Positions 49,402 to 57,617 of a stretch of DNA of 64,000 nucleotides are shown here, in pieces. Position numbers and translations under genes: made by a program. Below the pieces are notes generated by a model. It did no database searches and was not told the DNA's origin. It saw only the letters and a list, made by a program, of their open reading frames with translations. Each line of letters opens with the position of its first letter. Positions within the stretch are counted from its first letter, which is position 1. The stretch spans positions 6,758,001-6,822,000 of the forward strand of contig NZ_CP150274.1 in the NCBI RefSeq assembly GCF_037977055.1. The letters are read 5' to 3'. Source of the DNA: Paenibacillus sp. FSL K6-1096 (lineage in GTDB: Bacteria; Bacillota; Bacilli; Paenibacillales; Paenibacillaceae).

Positions 49402-49675
49402 TGTAATCGAAAAACCGATCACAATTGCACGGGGAGCGGCGTGTGGAGCAGATGTAATCGAAAAACCGATCACAATTGGACGGGGAGCGGCGCGTGGGCC
49501 CAATTTAATCGAAAAACCGATCACAATTGGACCAGGCGTGGCGCGCAGGGCGAATATAGTCGAAAAACCGATCACATTGGGCCAGCGTGGGGTGTGTGAA
49601 CGGAAAGTAATCGAAAAACCGCACACATCCGGCCCGCGTAAGGGTCCACAGGCTGGATGTGTGCGGAAAACTGAA
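49402..49675. repeat. Array B: about six 51-bp tandem repeats with palindromic core
   Basis: The core TGTAATCGAAAAACCGATCACA begins at 49402, 49453, 49504, 49555 and about 49606, each exactly 51 bases apart. A more degenerate copy follows at about 49657-49675, 52 bases on. GC-rich spacers between the cores are themselves alike (CGGGGAGCGGCG in the first two). The array is the reverse-complement orientation of array A (9881-10130), with the same period. The gap 49338-49771 holds no convincing gene. A hairpin at 49710-49743 (GGGGGG / CCCCCC) may end the thiE transcript. Confidence 0.9.
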
Positions 49676-49771
49676 CACGCCGCCAGAAAGCAGACGGCTG
49701 AAGAGCGATGGGGGGGCCGCATAGAGAGGGAGCGAGTCCCCCCAACCATTCACCGTTCAACAGATTTACCT

Positions 49772-50443
49772 CTATCGTCCCGCAAATTCGCTCTCCAGAA
49801 GCTGGGCGAAGCTCCGGGTCGTCTTGCGGATCTGCTGCGCTCCGGCAATGGCCGAGATCACAGAGATCCCGTCCGCTCCGGCGCGGATGACCGGGGGAGC
49901 ATTGTCCACGGTGATTCCGCCGATCCCTACTACAGGAATAGACAGTCCGCAGCGCCGCAGCTCCTCAATGACTGACGTTCCCCGGACGGCCTGGGCATCG
50001 TCTTTGGAGTTAGTAGGGTACACTGGGCCGACCCCCAGATAATCCGCGCCGTCTGCGATTGCCTGCTCCGCTTCCGCCAGGCTGTGGGCAGACACCCCGA
50101 TGATCTTGTGATTCCCCAGCCGCTCCCGGATCAGCCGGGCGGGCAAATCGTCCTGGCCGACATGAATGCCGTCCGCATCCAGCGCGGCAGCCAGCTCCAG
50201 ATCATCATTGACGATAAAGGGAATCTGATGGGCATGGCAGATCTGCCGGAGCTGCTTCCCCAGTGTGAGCCGGGCGGTGCCGGTAAGGGCGGCAGGACCC
50301 TTTTCACGGAATTGGAACAGGGTAATCCCGCCCTCTGCCGCTGCTGTCAAGGTGTCTGCCGGAGAGAGCCGGCAGTTGACGCTGCCCATGATGAAGTAGA
50401 GCTTCAGCAGTCTGCGTATTTCTTCGCTGTTGATCCGGCTCAC
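49772..50443 (-). CDS. thiE: Thiamine phosphate synthase
   Basis: 223 residues. ThiE signatures are LFQFREKGP (pyrophosphate site), PFIVNDDLELA, DGIHVGQDDLPA, GVSAHS, GVGPVYPTNSK and GIGGITVDN. It joins hydroxymethylpyrimidine diphosphate and thiazole phosphate to thiamine phosphate. The GTG start overlaps the thiD stop (GTGA). It is the last gene of the riboswitch-controlled operon. Confidence 0.94.
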   Translation of the reverse strand: MSRINSEEIRRLLKLYFIMGSVNCRLSPADTLTAAAEGGITLFQFREKGPAALTGTARLTLGKQLRQICHAHQIPFIVNDDLELAAALDADGIHVGQDDLPARLIRERLGNHKIIGVSAHSLAEAEQAIADGADYLGVGPVYPTNSKDDAQAVRGTSVIEELRRCGLSIPVVGIGGITVDNAPPVIRAGADGISVISAIAGAQQIRKTTRSFAQLLESEFAGR

Positions 50444-51270
50444 CGCTGATCCCCCCTTGACCGCACACGCTTTCCGTATGCAAAATGATTGGTCGGCCCC
50501 TGGCCTGCCCCGATGCTCAGACTGTCCTCAATGGCCGCTTGAATGAAATCCTTGGCTAACTGGACAGCATCCGGCATGGAGCGCCCGCCCGCCAGCGCTG
50601 CCGTGAGCGCCGCCGAGAAGGTGCAGCCGGTACCGTGGGTATGCCGGGTCTCGATCCGCGGACTGGACAGATACTTGAATTCCTGCCCGTCGTAGAGCAG
50701 ATCCACTGCTTCATCTCCCTCCGGGCCATGCCCGCCTTTCAGGATGACATATTCCGGTCCCATCGCATGAAGGACTCTGGCCGCTTGCTCTCTGTCCCCG
50801 TGGCTCCGAATCTTCATGCCGGTCAGCATCTCGGCCTCCGGAAGATTGGGCGTGATGGCAAGAGACAGCGGCAGCAGGCTGGTAATCAGCGCCTCCACCG
50901 CTTCCTGCAGCAGCAGCTGAGAGCCGCCCTTGGCAACCATGACCGGATCGATTAAGAGCTGCTGCTGCCAGCCGAATTGCTTCACCTTGGCGGCGACCAC
51001 GCGGATAATCCCGCTGCTGAATAACATCCCGGTCTTAATGGCATCCGGCGGCAAGTCGCTGCCGACCGCTTCAAGCTGTGCCGCCACCGCTTCAGGGTCC
51101 AGCGGATAGACTCCGTGAACGCCAAGCGTATTCTGTGCAGTAATTGCGGTCAGCGCGGACATGCCATACACGCCCAGCTCCTGAAACGTCTTCAGATCCG
51201 CCTGAATCCCTGCACCTCCGCCGCTGTCAGACCCGGCGATGGTCAATGCTTTGCTTATACTGATGCTCAT
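50440..51270 (-). CDS. thiD: Hydroxymethylpyrimidine (phosphate) kinase
   Basis: 276 residues from ATG 51270 (AAAGGAG 12 bases upstream; a TTG at 51294 is upstream of the site). The ribokinase-fold motifs are ALTIAGSDSGGGAGIQADLK, DPVMVAKGGSQLL and the anion hole HGTGCTFSAALTAALAGG. It phosphorylates HMP and HMP-P in thiamine synthesis and salvage. It lies between thiM and thiE, as in the usual salvage cluster thiM-thiD-thiE. Confidence 0.94.
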   Translation of the reverse strand: MSISISKALTIAGSDSGGGAGIQADLKTFQELGVYGMSALTAITAQNTLGVHGVYPLDPEAVAAQLEAVGSDLPPDAIKTGMLFSSGIIRVVAAKVKQFGWQQQLLIDPVMVAKGGSQLLLQEAVEALITSLLPLSLAITPNLPEAEMLTGMKIRSHGDREQAARVLHAMGPEYVILKGGHGPEGDEAVDLLYDGQEFKYLSSPRIETRHTHGTGCTFSAALTAALAGGRSMPDAVQLAKDFIQAAIEDSLSIGAGQGPTNHFAYGKRVRSRGDQR

Positions 51271-51302
51271 CTTGTGTACATTCTCCTTTGGCAAGTAAGG
51301 TT

Positions 51303-52100
51303 CTATTGTCCAAGCAGGACCAGCCGGGAACGGCTGCTATAGAGCTCCGGCGTTACCAGGGACAGCTGGTTCAGGAATTCAATCTGGAAGCTGCCCGGAC
51401 CCTGTCCCTCCGCCGCTTCAGCTGCAAGCTCGGCAGCTACACCATAGAACGAGAGGGCTTCGGCTGCAGCCTCCAGCGCGTTACCGCTGCTTACAGCCAG
51501 GAATGCACCCACCACCGCACTGAGCAGGCAGCCGGTGCCTGTAACCTTGGTGAGGATGGGATGGCCGTTGCTGGCAATATAAGTGCGCGTGCCATCTGTA
51601 ATCACATCCTCTTGGCCGGTAATGATCACAACGCAGTTCAGCTTTTGCGCAGCCTTGACTGCTAAGGCTACAGCATCGCCCTCGCCTGCCCCGGCATCGA
51701 CGCCTTTGCTGGCCCAGCTCTCCCCGGCGACGTTGGCCACCTCGGCGACATTGCCGCGCAGTGCGGTGAGCTGTAGCCCGCCCAGCAGCTTCGCGGTTAC
51801 CTCCGTGCGGTAAGCGGTAGCGCCTGCACCGACGGGATCAAGCACCAGCGGGACGCCCTGCCGGTTCGCCGCCTGCCCGGCTTTGAGCATGGACGCGATA
51901 GCAGCATCATTCAGCGTGCCGATATTCAGCACAACGGCTCCGGCCATTGCAGCCACATCCGCGACCTCTTCAGGCGCATCGGCCATGAAGGGGGAGGCCC
52001 CCAGGGCAAGCAGCCCGTTCGCAGTGAAGTTCGCGACTACGATATTCGTAATATTATGGACCAGCGGGTTGGTCTGGCGTACCTTGGTTAGAAATGACAT
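51303..52100 (-). CDS. thiM: Hydroxyethylthiazole kinase
   Basis: 265 residues. The motifs are NPLVHNITNIVVANFTANGL, LDPVGAGATAYRTE and the nucleotide/anion site VTGTGCLLSAVVGAFLA. It phosphorylates thiazole alcohol, the salvage entry to thiamine phosphate. Two adjacent ATGs exist (52103 and 52100); I prefer 52100, 7 bases after AGGAGG. Confidence 0.94.
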   Translation of the reverse strand: MSFLTKVRQTNPLVHNITNIVVANFTANGLLALGASPFMADAPEEVADVAAMAGAVVLNIGTLNDAAIASMLKAGQAANRQGVPLVLDPVGAGATAYRTEVTAKLLGGLQLTALRGNVAEVANVAGESWASKGVDAGAGEGDAVALAVKAAQKLNCVVIITGQEDVITDGTRTYIASNGHPILTKVTGTGCLLSAVVGAFLAVSSGNALEAAAEALSFYGVAAELAAEAAEGQGPGSFQIEFLNQLSLVTPELYSSRSRLVLLGQ

Positions 52101-52130
52101 CATGATTCCTCCTGTTAAGGGTTATTAGGT

Positions 52131-53219
52131 TTATTCTGCCAGATTGACAAAAGCATCCTTACTGCCGCCATCCCCAGCCAGCAGGCCGCTCTCCTTCAGC
52201 CACTTGCCGACCTTCTCCCAGGACTCCTCCTCCTGGTGGCCGAAAGGCTGTGTGCCTGCATCCATTAGCGGGAGCAAAATCTCCAGGCTGCGCTGCTCAA
52301 TCGCTTCATCCAGCGGGGCGGTGTCTTCCTGATGGGCAAGCAGCAGCTTCAGGGCCGCGTCCGGGTTCGCGGCGACGAATTGCTGGCCTTTGCGGATGGC
52401 CTTCACGAACCGGCTGTACTCGTCCCGGGATTTCTCTAACCCTTGCTCACTGGCGACCAGCACCAGCTCATAATAATCTGGAACTCCATAGTCCACGGGG
52501 TTGAAGGAGCGGACCGGGTGGCCTTCCTTCTCCAGGATCAGCTGCTCATGGTTGATGAAGCCGCCCATAATTCCGTCCACGCGGCCGGTGGAGAGCGCAG
52601 GAACCAGATCGAAGCCGACATCGGCCAGCTTCACTGTTGCCGGATCTCCGCCGTCACTCTTCACCATCGTATTGAGCATGGCTTCATACAGGGGAACAGA
52701 GGAATATCCGGCCTGCTTGCCCGACAGCTCGGCAGGGCGGGTGATTCCGCTGTCCTCTGCAACCATGAGATGGTTCAGCGGGTGCCGGACCAGGGCGGCG
52801 ATGGATTGAACCGGAATCTGCTCATCTCTGGCCAGCAGCACCTGCGGCTGATAGCTGAGCGCCAGATCCACTTTGCCGGCTGCAACAAGCTTCAATGCGT
52901 CATTCGTGTCAGCAGGCATCTGAATGTCCACGTCCAGCCCTTCTTCGGCAAAATAACCCTCAGCCTGTGCCGCATACAGGAAGGAATGGACGGCGTTCGG
53001 ATACCAGTCGAGCATAATGGACAGCTTGTGTGCTGCTCCGCCGGTCCCGGCTTCGGGGGCGGCAGAGGCTTCTGCCTGAGAGCCGGAAGCCTCCGGCTGA
53101 TCCGGATTGCCGCAGCCCCCCAGAAGCATAAGCGCAAAGAGCATTAATGCATAGATCAGACAATGGAATGGCCTCGATAAGCTGCTTTTAAGATAGCGGT
53201 TGTAACGGAATGGGGTCAT
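52131..53219 (-). CDS. thiY: ABC substrate-binding lipoprotein for thiamine precursor (ThiY-like, NMT1/THI5 family)
   Basis: 362 residues. The lipobox is LLGGC (Cys about residue 36). The NMT1/THI5-like domain starts LSIMLDWYPNAVHSFLYAAQ and includes EEGLDVDIQMPADTNDALKL and KVDLALSYQPQVLLARDEQI. Homologues bind formyl-amino-hydroxymethylpyrimidine or other pyrimidines. The ATG at 53219 overlaps the permease stop (ATGA). Its place in a TPP-controlled operon makes thiamine precursor uptake likely; the exact ligand is inferred. Confidence 0.88.
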   Translation of the reverse strand: MTPFRYNRYLKSSLSRPFHCLIYALMLFALMLLGGCGNPDQPEASGSQAEASAAPEAGTGGAAHKLSIMLDWYPNAVHSFLYAAQAEGYFAEEGLDVDIQMPADTNDALKLVAAGKVDLALSYQPQVLLARDEQIPVQSIAALVRHPLNHLMVAEDSGITRPAELSGKQAGYSSVPLYEAMLNTMVKSDGGDPATVKLADVGFDLVPALSTGRVDGIMGGFINHEQLILEKEGHPVRSFNPVDYGVPDYYELVLVASEQGLEKSRDEYSRFVKAIRKGQQFVAANPDAALKLLLAHQEDTAPLDEAIEQRSLEILLPLMDAGTQPFGHQEEESWEKVGKWLKESGLLAGDGGSKDAFVNLAE

Positions 53220-53989
53220 AAATAACGTCCTCTTTTCTTCAGAATAATCTTCTCCAGCCCGGCGACACACAGGAACAGCGCAATGCCCATAACAGATAGC
53301 AGCACCACCGCCGCGAACATCTCGGCGCTATGCAGATTCCCCGCCATCCGGCGGCTGAAATAGCCGAGTCCCCGGCTGCCGCCCAGCCATTCCCCGAGCG
53401 TTGCACCGATCACACAATACACCACCGACAGCTTCAGTCCGGAGAACAAGGAGGGCAGGGCCAGAGGCACGGCCACCTTGCGGAGGATCTGCCAGCGGTT
53501 CGCGCCTAATGTCAGCAGCAGGTGGCTGTAAGCATCCGTATTCTTGGACAACCCGTCATAAGCGCCGATAACCACCGGGAAAAAGGCAGTCAAAAATACA
53601 ATTGCCACCTTGCTCCACAAGGTATAGCCGAACCACATGATGAACAGCGGGGAGAGGGCGATCAGCGGCACGGTCTGGCTCATAATCAGCAGCGGATACA
53701 GCGCTGTGGCCAGCGGACGGAACAGGTGCATAAGCGTTCCCAGCAGACATCCGCAGATTACGGATAGTGCGAAGCCTGTGAGCACCTCCAGCAGCGTGGC
53801 AGGAAGATGCAGGCCGAACAGCAGGCGGCGGTCTTCGATTAATGCCACCCAGATGGCGGACGGAGCAGGCAGAATAAACGGGGGAACCAGGCCCAGGCGC
53901 GCCACCGTCTCCCAGAGCGCAAGCGTCAAGCAAGTAAGCAGGGCAGAGGGACCGTAACTCCTGAGCAGTCTTCTAGCTGCGGTGTTCAT
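53216..53989 (-). CDS. thiX: ABC permease for thiamine precursor (ThiX-like)
   Basis: 257 residues with six membrane segments, of the SsuC/TauC/ThiX family. The cytoplasmic EAA loop reads LLTLGANRWQILRKVAVPLA, which docks to the ATPase. It overlaps the ATPase gene by 17 bases upstream and the binding protein gene by 4 bases downstream, so all three are coupled. Confidence 0.88.
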   Translation of the reverse strand: MNTAARRLLRSYGPSALLTCLTLALWETVARLGLVPPFILPAPSAIWVALIEDRRLLFGLHLPATLLEVLTGFALSVICGCLLGTLMHLFRPLATALYPLLIMSQTVPLIALSPLFIMWFGYTLWSKVAIVFLTAFFPVVIGAYDGLSKNTDAYSHLLLTLGANRWQILRKVAVPLALPSLFSGLKLSVVYCVIGATLGEWLGGSRGLGYFSRRMAGNLHSAEMFAAVVLLSVMGIALFLCVAGLEKIILKKRGRYL

Positions 53990-54740
53990 ACAGCATCAGC
54001 TCCAGATCCCGCCGCAGCGCGGCGAATTGCGGTTCATAGCTCAGGCTGTGATGGCGCGGGCGGGGAAGCCCGGGGGAGTATTCCCGGATTCCGTCCCCGC
54101 TCCGCCCGGTCATCAGATAGATCCGGTCGCTGAGCAGCAGCGCTTCCTCCAGATCATGGGTGATGAACAGCACGGTTTTGTCCAGCTCAGACCAGAGCTC
54201 CAGCAGCCAGAGCTGAAGAGAGCGCCTGGTTATGGCATCGAGGGCTCCGAACGGCTCATCGAGCAGCATCAGCTCATTCCCGGCAGCGACCGTACGCAGG
54301 ACTGCCACCCGCTGGCGCATCCCGCCGGACAGTTCATGCGGATATGCGGCTTCTGCCTCCGCCAGCCCGAAGCGTTGCAGCAGGGCGCGGATCTCAGCCG
54401 TAGCTGCTGCTTTGGAGCAGTGGCGCTTCAGCTCCCAGGGCAGCAGGCAATTGTCCAGCACCGTTCTCCAGGGCAGCAGCAGATCCTGCTGCGGCATATA
54501 TGCGACTTGGCCCAGTCTCGCGGCCGCAGAGGCTGTAACTTCCCCGTTCATCGTAACGGTGCCGCTGCTTGGCTCCAGCAGGCCGGCGATGATGCGGAAT
54601 AAGGTGCTTTTGCCGCAGCCGCTGGCCCCGACAATTGAGATGAACTCCCCGCGGCGCACCTGCATGGAGAGCCCGGAGAACACCGGAGGGCCGGATGGGG
54701 GAGCGCTGAAGGTATAAGCGAGATTGGAAATATTAATCAT
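53973..54740 (-). CDS. thiZ: ABC ATPase for thiamine precursor (ThiZ-like)
   Basis: 255 residues from ATG 54740. It has Walker A GASGCGKST, Q-loop AYMPQQDLLLPW, signature LSGGMRQR, Walker B LMLLDEPFGALD and H-loop FITHDLEEAL, the SsuB/TauB-type form. GAGGAGG lies rather far (about 15 bases) before this ATG; ATG 54767 would include it. It is the first structural gene after the TPP riboswitch terminator. Confidence 0.88.
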   Translation of the reverse strand: MINISNLAYTFSAPPSGPPVFSGLSMQVRRGEFISIVGASGCGKSTLFRIIAGLLEPSSGTVTMNGEVTASAAARLGQVAYMPQQDLLLPWRTVLDNCLLPWELKRHCSKAAATAEIRALLQRFGLAEAEAAYPHELSGGMRQRVAVLRTVAAGNELMLLDEPFGALDAITRRSLQLWLLELWSELDKTVLFITHDLEEALLLSDRIYLMTGRSGDGIREYSPGLPRPRHHSLSYEPQFAALRRDLELMLYEHRS

Positions 54741-54790
54741 AAGACCGGATGCAGCCCTCCTCGGCATGGGATAACAGCCATACGAACAAC

Positions 54791-54830
54791 AAAAAAGCCC
54801 CGTTCATTCCCGGAGGACATGAATGGGGCT
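54791..54830 (-). terminator. Riboswitch-controlled terminator of the thi operon
   Basis: On the minus strand AGCCCCATTCA pairs with TGAACGGGGCT (one G-U), then TTTTTTG. It lies between the TPP aptamer and thiZ, the expected expression platform. Confidence 0.85.
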
Positions 54831-54882
54831 GAAGGTACAGTCAGCTGCGGCGGCAGAACGCACGGCACTACTACACTCTTCT

Positions 54883-54970
54883 GCTCCACTTCCCTCCGCT
54901 GGCATGACCCAGATCAGGTTCCAAGGGTCCGAAGCGCAAGCTTCGTCTCAGTCGTCCGACTCCCCTAGTG
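54883..54970 (-). ncRNA. TPP (thi-box) riboswitch aptamer
   Basis: Read on the minus strand the conserved parts occur in order: CACTAGGGGAGTC, ACTGAGA, GGACCCTTGGAACCTGATC and TGGGTCATGCCAGCGGAGGG, ending AAGTGG. TPP binding should favour the downstream terminator and shut off the thi operon. Confidence 0.95.
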
Positions 54971-55006
54971 AAAAAACAGGTGCTATTGAATTCGTAATTG
55001 GTACTT

Positions 55007-55034
55007 AATATACCATAAAATTCCCGGTTGTAAA
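55007..55034 (-). promoter_or_regulatory. Sigma-A promoter of the thi operon
   Basis: On the minus strand TTTACA (55034-55029), 16-base spacer and TATATT (55012-55007), 37 bases before the aptamer. Confidence 0.65.
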
Positions 55035-55044
55035 GAGCCTTCGG

Positions 55045-55674
55045 TCAGCGCGCGGTGAGGCCGGTAACAAATAAAGTGACGATTCCCCGGGAGATATCCA
55101 GCTTGGAGGACTGATGCCGCTTCTGCTCATACAGGTACAGGTCCGGACTGAGTACAGCGATCAGCGCCGGACTGGCGAACGCCGGATCAATGTCGATAAT
55201 TTCCCCGTTTGCCGCAGCCCGCTGGAGCAGAACACTCATAATTCCTCCCAGCCGCTGGAAAAAAGGATGCTCAAACTGCGTCAGCTGTTTCTTCCCGGTG
55301 AACTCGGATTTGATCATATTCAGCAGCTCGGCATATTGCTCAATGAAATCAGCCACCTGCTCTATGCTGTGCTGCAATTGTGCAAGCGCAGGCTCTTCAG
55401 CTGGAGCGGCAGCCACCTGCTGCTCCAGACCGGACAGGAACTGATCTGCGCTCCCCTTCAGCAGGGCCGAGCAGATCTCTCCCTTATCCGTAAAGCGGCG
55501 GTAGAGTGACCCTTGTCCAATCCCCGCGCGTTTGGCAATGCTGTACATGCTGACGGCTTCCAGGCCGCTCTCGTTGAACAGCTGGCGGGCGGCTTCGAGT
55601 ATCCGCTCGACATAGGGATCGGCAGGCCCCCGTGTGTTGTCATCAGCTGGCGGCATGGCTTCTGGTTTCTTCAT
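55045..55674 (-). CDS. TetR-family repressor of the adjacent MFS pump
   Basis: 209 residues from ATG 55674, behind AAAGGGG. The TetR helix-turn-helix lies at about residues 20-65 (VERILEAARQLFNESGLEAV, YSIAKRAGIGQGSLYRRFTD). The ligand domain is variable. It is divergent from a DHA2 efflux gene, with two palindromic operators between them, the classical repressor/pump layout. Confidence 0.9.
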   Translation of the reverse strand: MKKPEAMPPADDNTRGPADPYVERILEAARQLFNESGLEAVSMYSIAKRAGIGQGSLYRRFTDKGEICSALLKGSADQFLSGLEQQVAAAPAEEPALAQLQHSIEQVADFIEQYAELLNMIKSEFTGKKQLTQFEHPFFQRLGGIMSVLLQRAAANGEIIDIDPAFASPALIAVLSPDLYLYEQKRHQSSKLDISRGIVTLFVTGLTAR

Positions 55675-55728
55675 GACGTCCCCTTTCAGAAAATGAATGA
55701 TCAATTTACTGAAAAACAAATAAAAGAA

Positions 55729-55757
55729 TTGACAGAACGGACAATTGTCCGTAGACT
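55729..55757 (+). promoter_or_regulatory. Promoter of the DHA2 pump gene
   Basis: TTGACA (55729-55734), 17-base spacer and TAGACT (55752-55757). The first operator fills the spacer, so repressor binding would exclude RNA polymerase. Confidence 0.55.
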
Positions 55758-55785
55758 ATAAAATGCAACAACGGACAGTTGTCCG
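55738..55785. promoter_or_regulatory. Two TetR operators
   Basis: CGGACAATTGTCCG (55738-55751) and CGGACAGTTGTCCG (55772-55785) are nearly identical palindromes, with centres 34 bases apart. They sit between the divergent TetR and pump genes. Confidence 0.8.
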
Positions 55786-55856
55786 TTCACCCATTATATA
55801 GATAAACCTGCCCGCCGGTCAATGCAGCCCGCGGACAGCGCAGGAGGAGAAGAGAT

Positions 55857-57377
55857 ATGGATCAGACCTTGAAGCAGGACGCGGATTTCCGCCTGTCCGG
55901 CATTCTGGTGCCGCTGCTGGCGATCATTGCCGGCGTATTTATGGTTGTTCTGGACAGCACGGCAATGAATGTGGCCCTGTCCAGGCTGGTGGTGGATTTC
56001 AAGACGGATTTGCATACGCTGCAATGGGTGGTGACCGGCTATATGCTGGCCCAGGCTTCAGTCATTCCGCTCTCAGGCTGGCTGTCTGACCGGTTCGGAG
56101 CCAAGACGGTCTTCCTGACAGCGGTTATTGTTTTTACTATAGGTTCTATTCTGTGCGCGACCCCGAGCAGTGCAGAGTGGCTGATCGCCTTCCGTGTCCT
56201 TCAGGGGCTGGGCGGGGGCTGTGTTCTCCCGGTCGGGATGGCCTACGTCTACAGGCTGGCACCGAAGAGCAAGGTCGGCGTGGTCATGGGAATTATGGGG
56301 ATTCCGGTGCTGTTCGCCCCGGCAATTGGCCCGGTGCTGTCCGGCTGGCTGGTGGAATATCATTCCTGGCGCTGGATCTTCCTGATCAATATTCCAATTG
56401 GCATTATCTGTGTGCTGATCGGGCTGCGCAAGCTGCCGGGTGCGGCGAAGAGCGCTGTCCCGGGCATGGATAAGTTCGGGATCATTCTTGGGCCGCTGGC
56501 ATTTGCTTCACTCACCTACGGGGTCAGCCAGGGGGCGCAGAGCTGGACCTCAGGCAAGACGCTGACCGGCCTGCTGCTTGGAGCCGTTGCCCTGATCGCC
56601 TTCGTGATCGCCGAGCTGCGCTCCAGAACACCGCTGCTGGAGCTGCGGATTCTGAAGTCCGTTGACTTCACAACCGGCATTATCGTCCAGTGGATTGCCC
56701 AGTTCGGCCTGTATGGCGCATTGTTCCTGCTGCCGCAATTCCTGCAGCAGGCCCGCGGCTTCGGTGCCTTCGATACCGGACTGACGCTGCTGCCGCAAGC
56801 CATTGCCTCCGGCCTTATGATGCCGATCGCCGGTATTCTGTTCGACCGGATCGGGGTGCGCTGGCTTGTCGTCTGCGGACTCAGCCTGGTCTCCGGCGCA
56901 TTATTCCAGTATTCCCACGTCGATCTGAACACGCAGAGCCGCGATCTGATCCTGCCGCTGATTATGTGCGGTGCCGGTATGGGAATGATGATGATGCCGA
57001 TGAATACGCATCTGCTGAACAAAGCGCCGAGCCACCTGGTGAACCGGGTCACTTCGCTGACCAATTCGATGCAGCAGGTTATTACATCACTTGCCGTATC
57101 TACACTGGTTACGATTCTTACGGCAAGAACAACGGCCCGTGCGACTGAGATGAAGGAAGCGGCAGCCGCAGCCGGCCAAAGTGCCGCCGGAGCCTCCCAG
57201 GGAGCCTTGCAGCTGGCGAAGCAGACCGTTCTGTCCCAAGGCTTCGCCGATACCTTCCATATTATGATGTTCGTAGCTATGGGGGGCGCCGTGCTTGGAC
57301 TTCTGCTCCGCCGGGGCCGCAAATCCGCAGGCGAACACCAGAAAGAGCGGGCGGTGGCTGAGATCCCGCACGGATAA
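55857..57377 (+). CDS. DHA2-family MFS multidrug efflux pump (EmrB/QacA-like)
   Basis: 506 residues with 14 predicted membrane segments, as in the DHA2 group. Motifs include VVLDSTAMNVALSRL (the LDxTxxNVALP motif of segment 1), WLSDRFGAKTVFL (motif A), FRVLQGLGGGCVLPVGMAYV (motif B) and APAIGPVLSGWLVEYHSWRW (motif C, drug/H+ antiport). It exports drugs or toxic lipids in exchange for protons. ATG 55857 is behind GGAGGAGAAG. It is regulated by the divergent TetR protein through two palindromes. The ligand is unknown. Confidence 0.92.
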   Translation: MDQTLKQDADFRLSGILVPLLAIIAGVFMVVLDSTAMNVALSRLVVDFKTDLHTLQWVVTGYMLAQASVIPLSGWLSDRFGAKTVFLTAVIVFTIGSILCATPSSAEWLIAFRVLQGLGGGCVLPVGMAYVYRLAPKSKVGVVMGIMGIPVLFAPAIGPVLSGWLVEYHSWRWIFLINIPIGIICVLIGLRKLPGAAKSAVPGMDKFGIILGPLAFASLTYGVSQGAQSWTSGKTLTGLLLGAVALIAFVIAELRSRTPLLELRILKSVDFTTGIIVQWIAQFGLYGALFLLPQFLQQARGFGAFDTGLTLLPQAIASGLMMPIAGILFDRIGVRWLVVCGLSLVSGALFQYSHVDLNTQSRDLILPLIMCGAGMGMMMMPMNTHLLNKAPSHLVNRVTSLTNSMQQVITSLAVSTLVTILTARTTARATEMKEAAAAAGQSAAGASQGALQLAKQTVLSQGFADTFHIMMFVAMGGAVLGLLLRRGRKSAGEHQKERAVAEIPHG

Positions 57378-57401
57378 TTGTCATAGCCCAGAAAGCATAG
57401 A

Positions 57402-57440
57402 GCAGCGTTTCTCCTGTTAAGGGAGGGGCGTTGTTTTTGT
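57402..57440 (+). terminator. Probable terminator of the pump gene
   Basis: An imperfect stem GCGTTTCTCCT / AGGGAGGGGCGTT is followed by GTTTTTG. Confidence 0.5.
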
Positions 57441-57505
57441 GTTGTACCGTGATGCCAACAAGCATTTCGGGGTAAGCTAAACTAGAAAATGGAATATGTT
57501 ATAAA

Positions 57506-57524
57506 TCCGATTAATATAATCGGA
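57506..57524. promoter_or_regulatory. Palindrome over the -10 box of the tcy promoter
   Basis: TCCGATTAATATAATCGGA is an inverted repeat with 7-base arms (TCCGATT / AATCGGA) and contains TATAAT (57515-57520). It is a likely repressor site. Given the operon, a CymR-type cysteine regulator is a guess only. The leader after it (57530-57600) can form short GC stems but fits no riboswitch known to me. Confidence 0.5.
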
Positions 57525-57617
57525 AAAAGTCATTGGCGCAGGAGCCAGGCCGGTGTAACTATCCGTTTTGCCGGTCACACGGTACCTATACAGAAGCTGT
57601 GAGAGGGGATAAATCGA

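Noticed and set aside
49354..49599. Open frame of 81 codons across array B
   Set aside because: Same explanation as array A; no ribosome site and no unique sequence outside the repeat.
49402..49675. CRISPR array
   Set aside because: The spacers resemble each other, the repeats are degenerate, and no cas gene is nearby.
57525..57610. S-box or T-box leader before tcyABC
   Set aside because: No conserved S-box core, no T-box sequence and no terminator in the leader.
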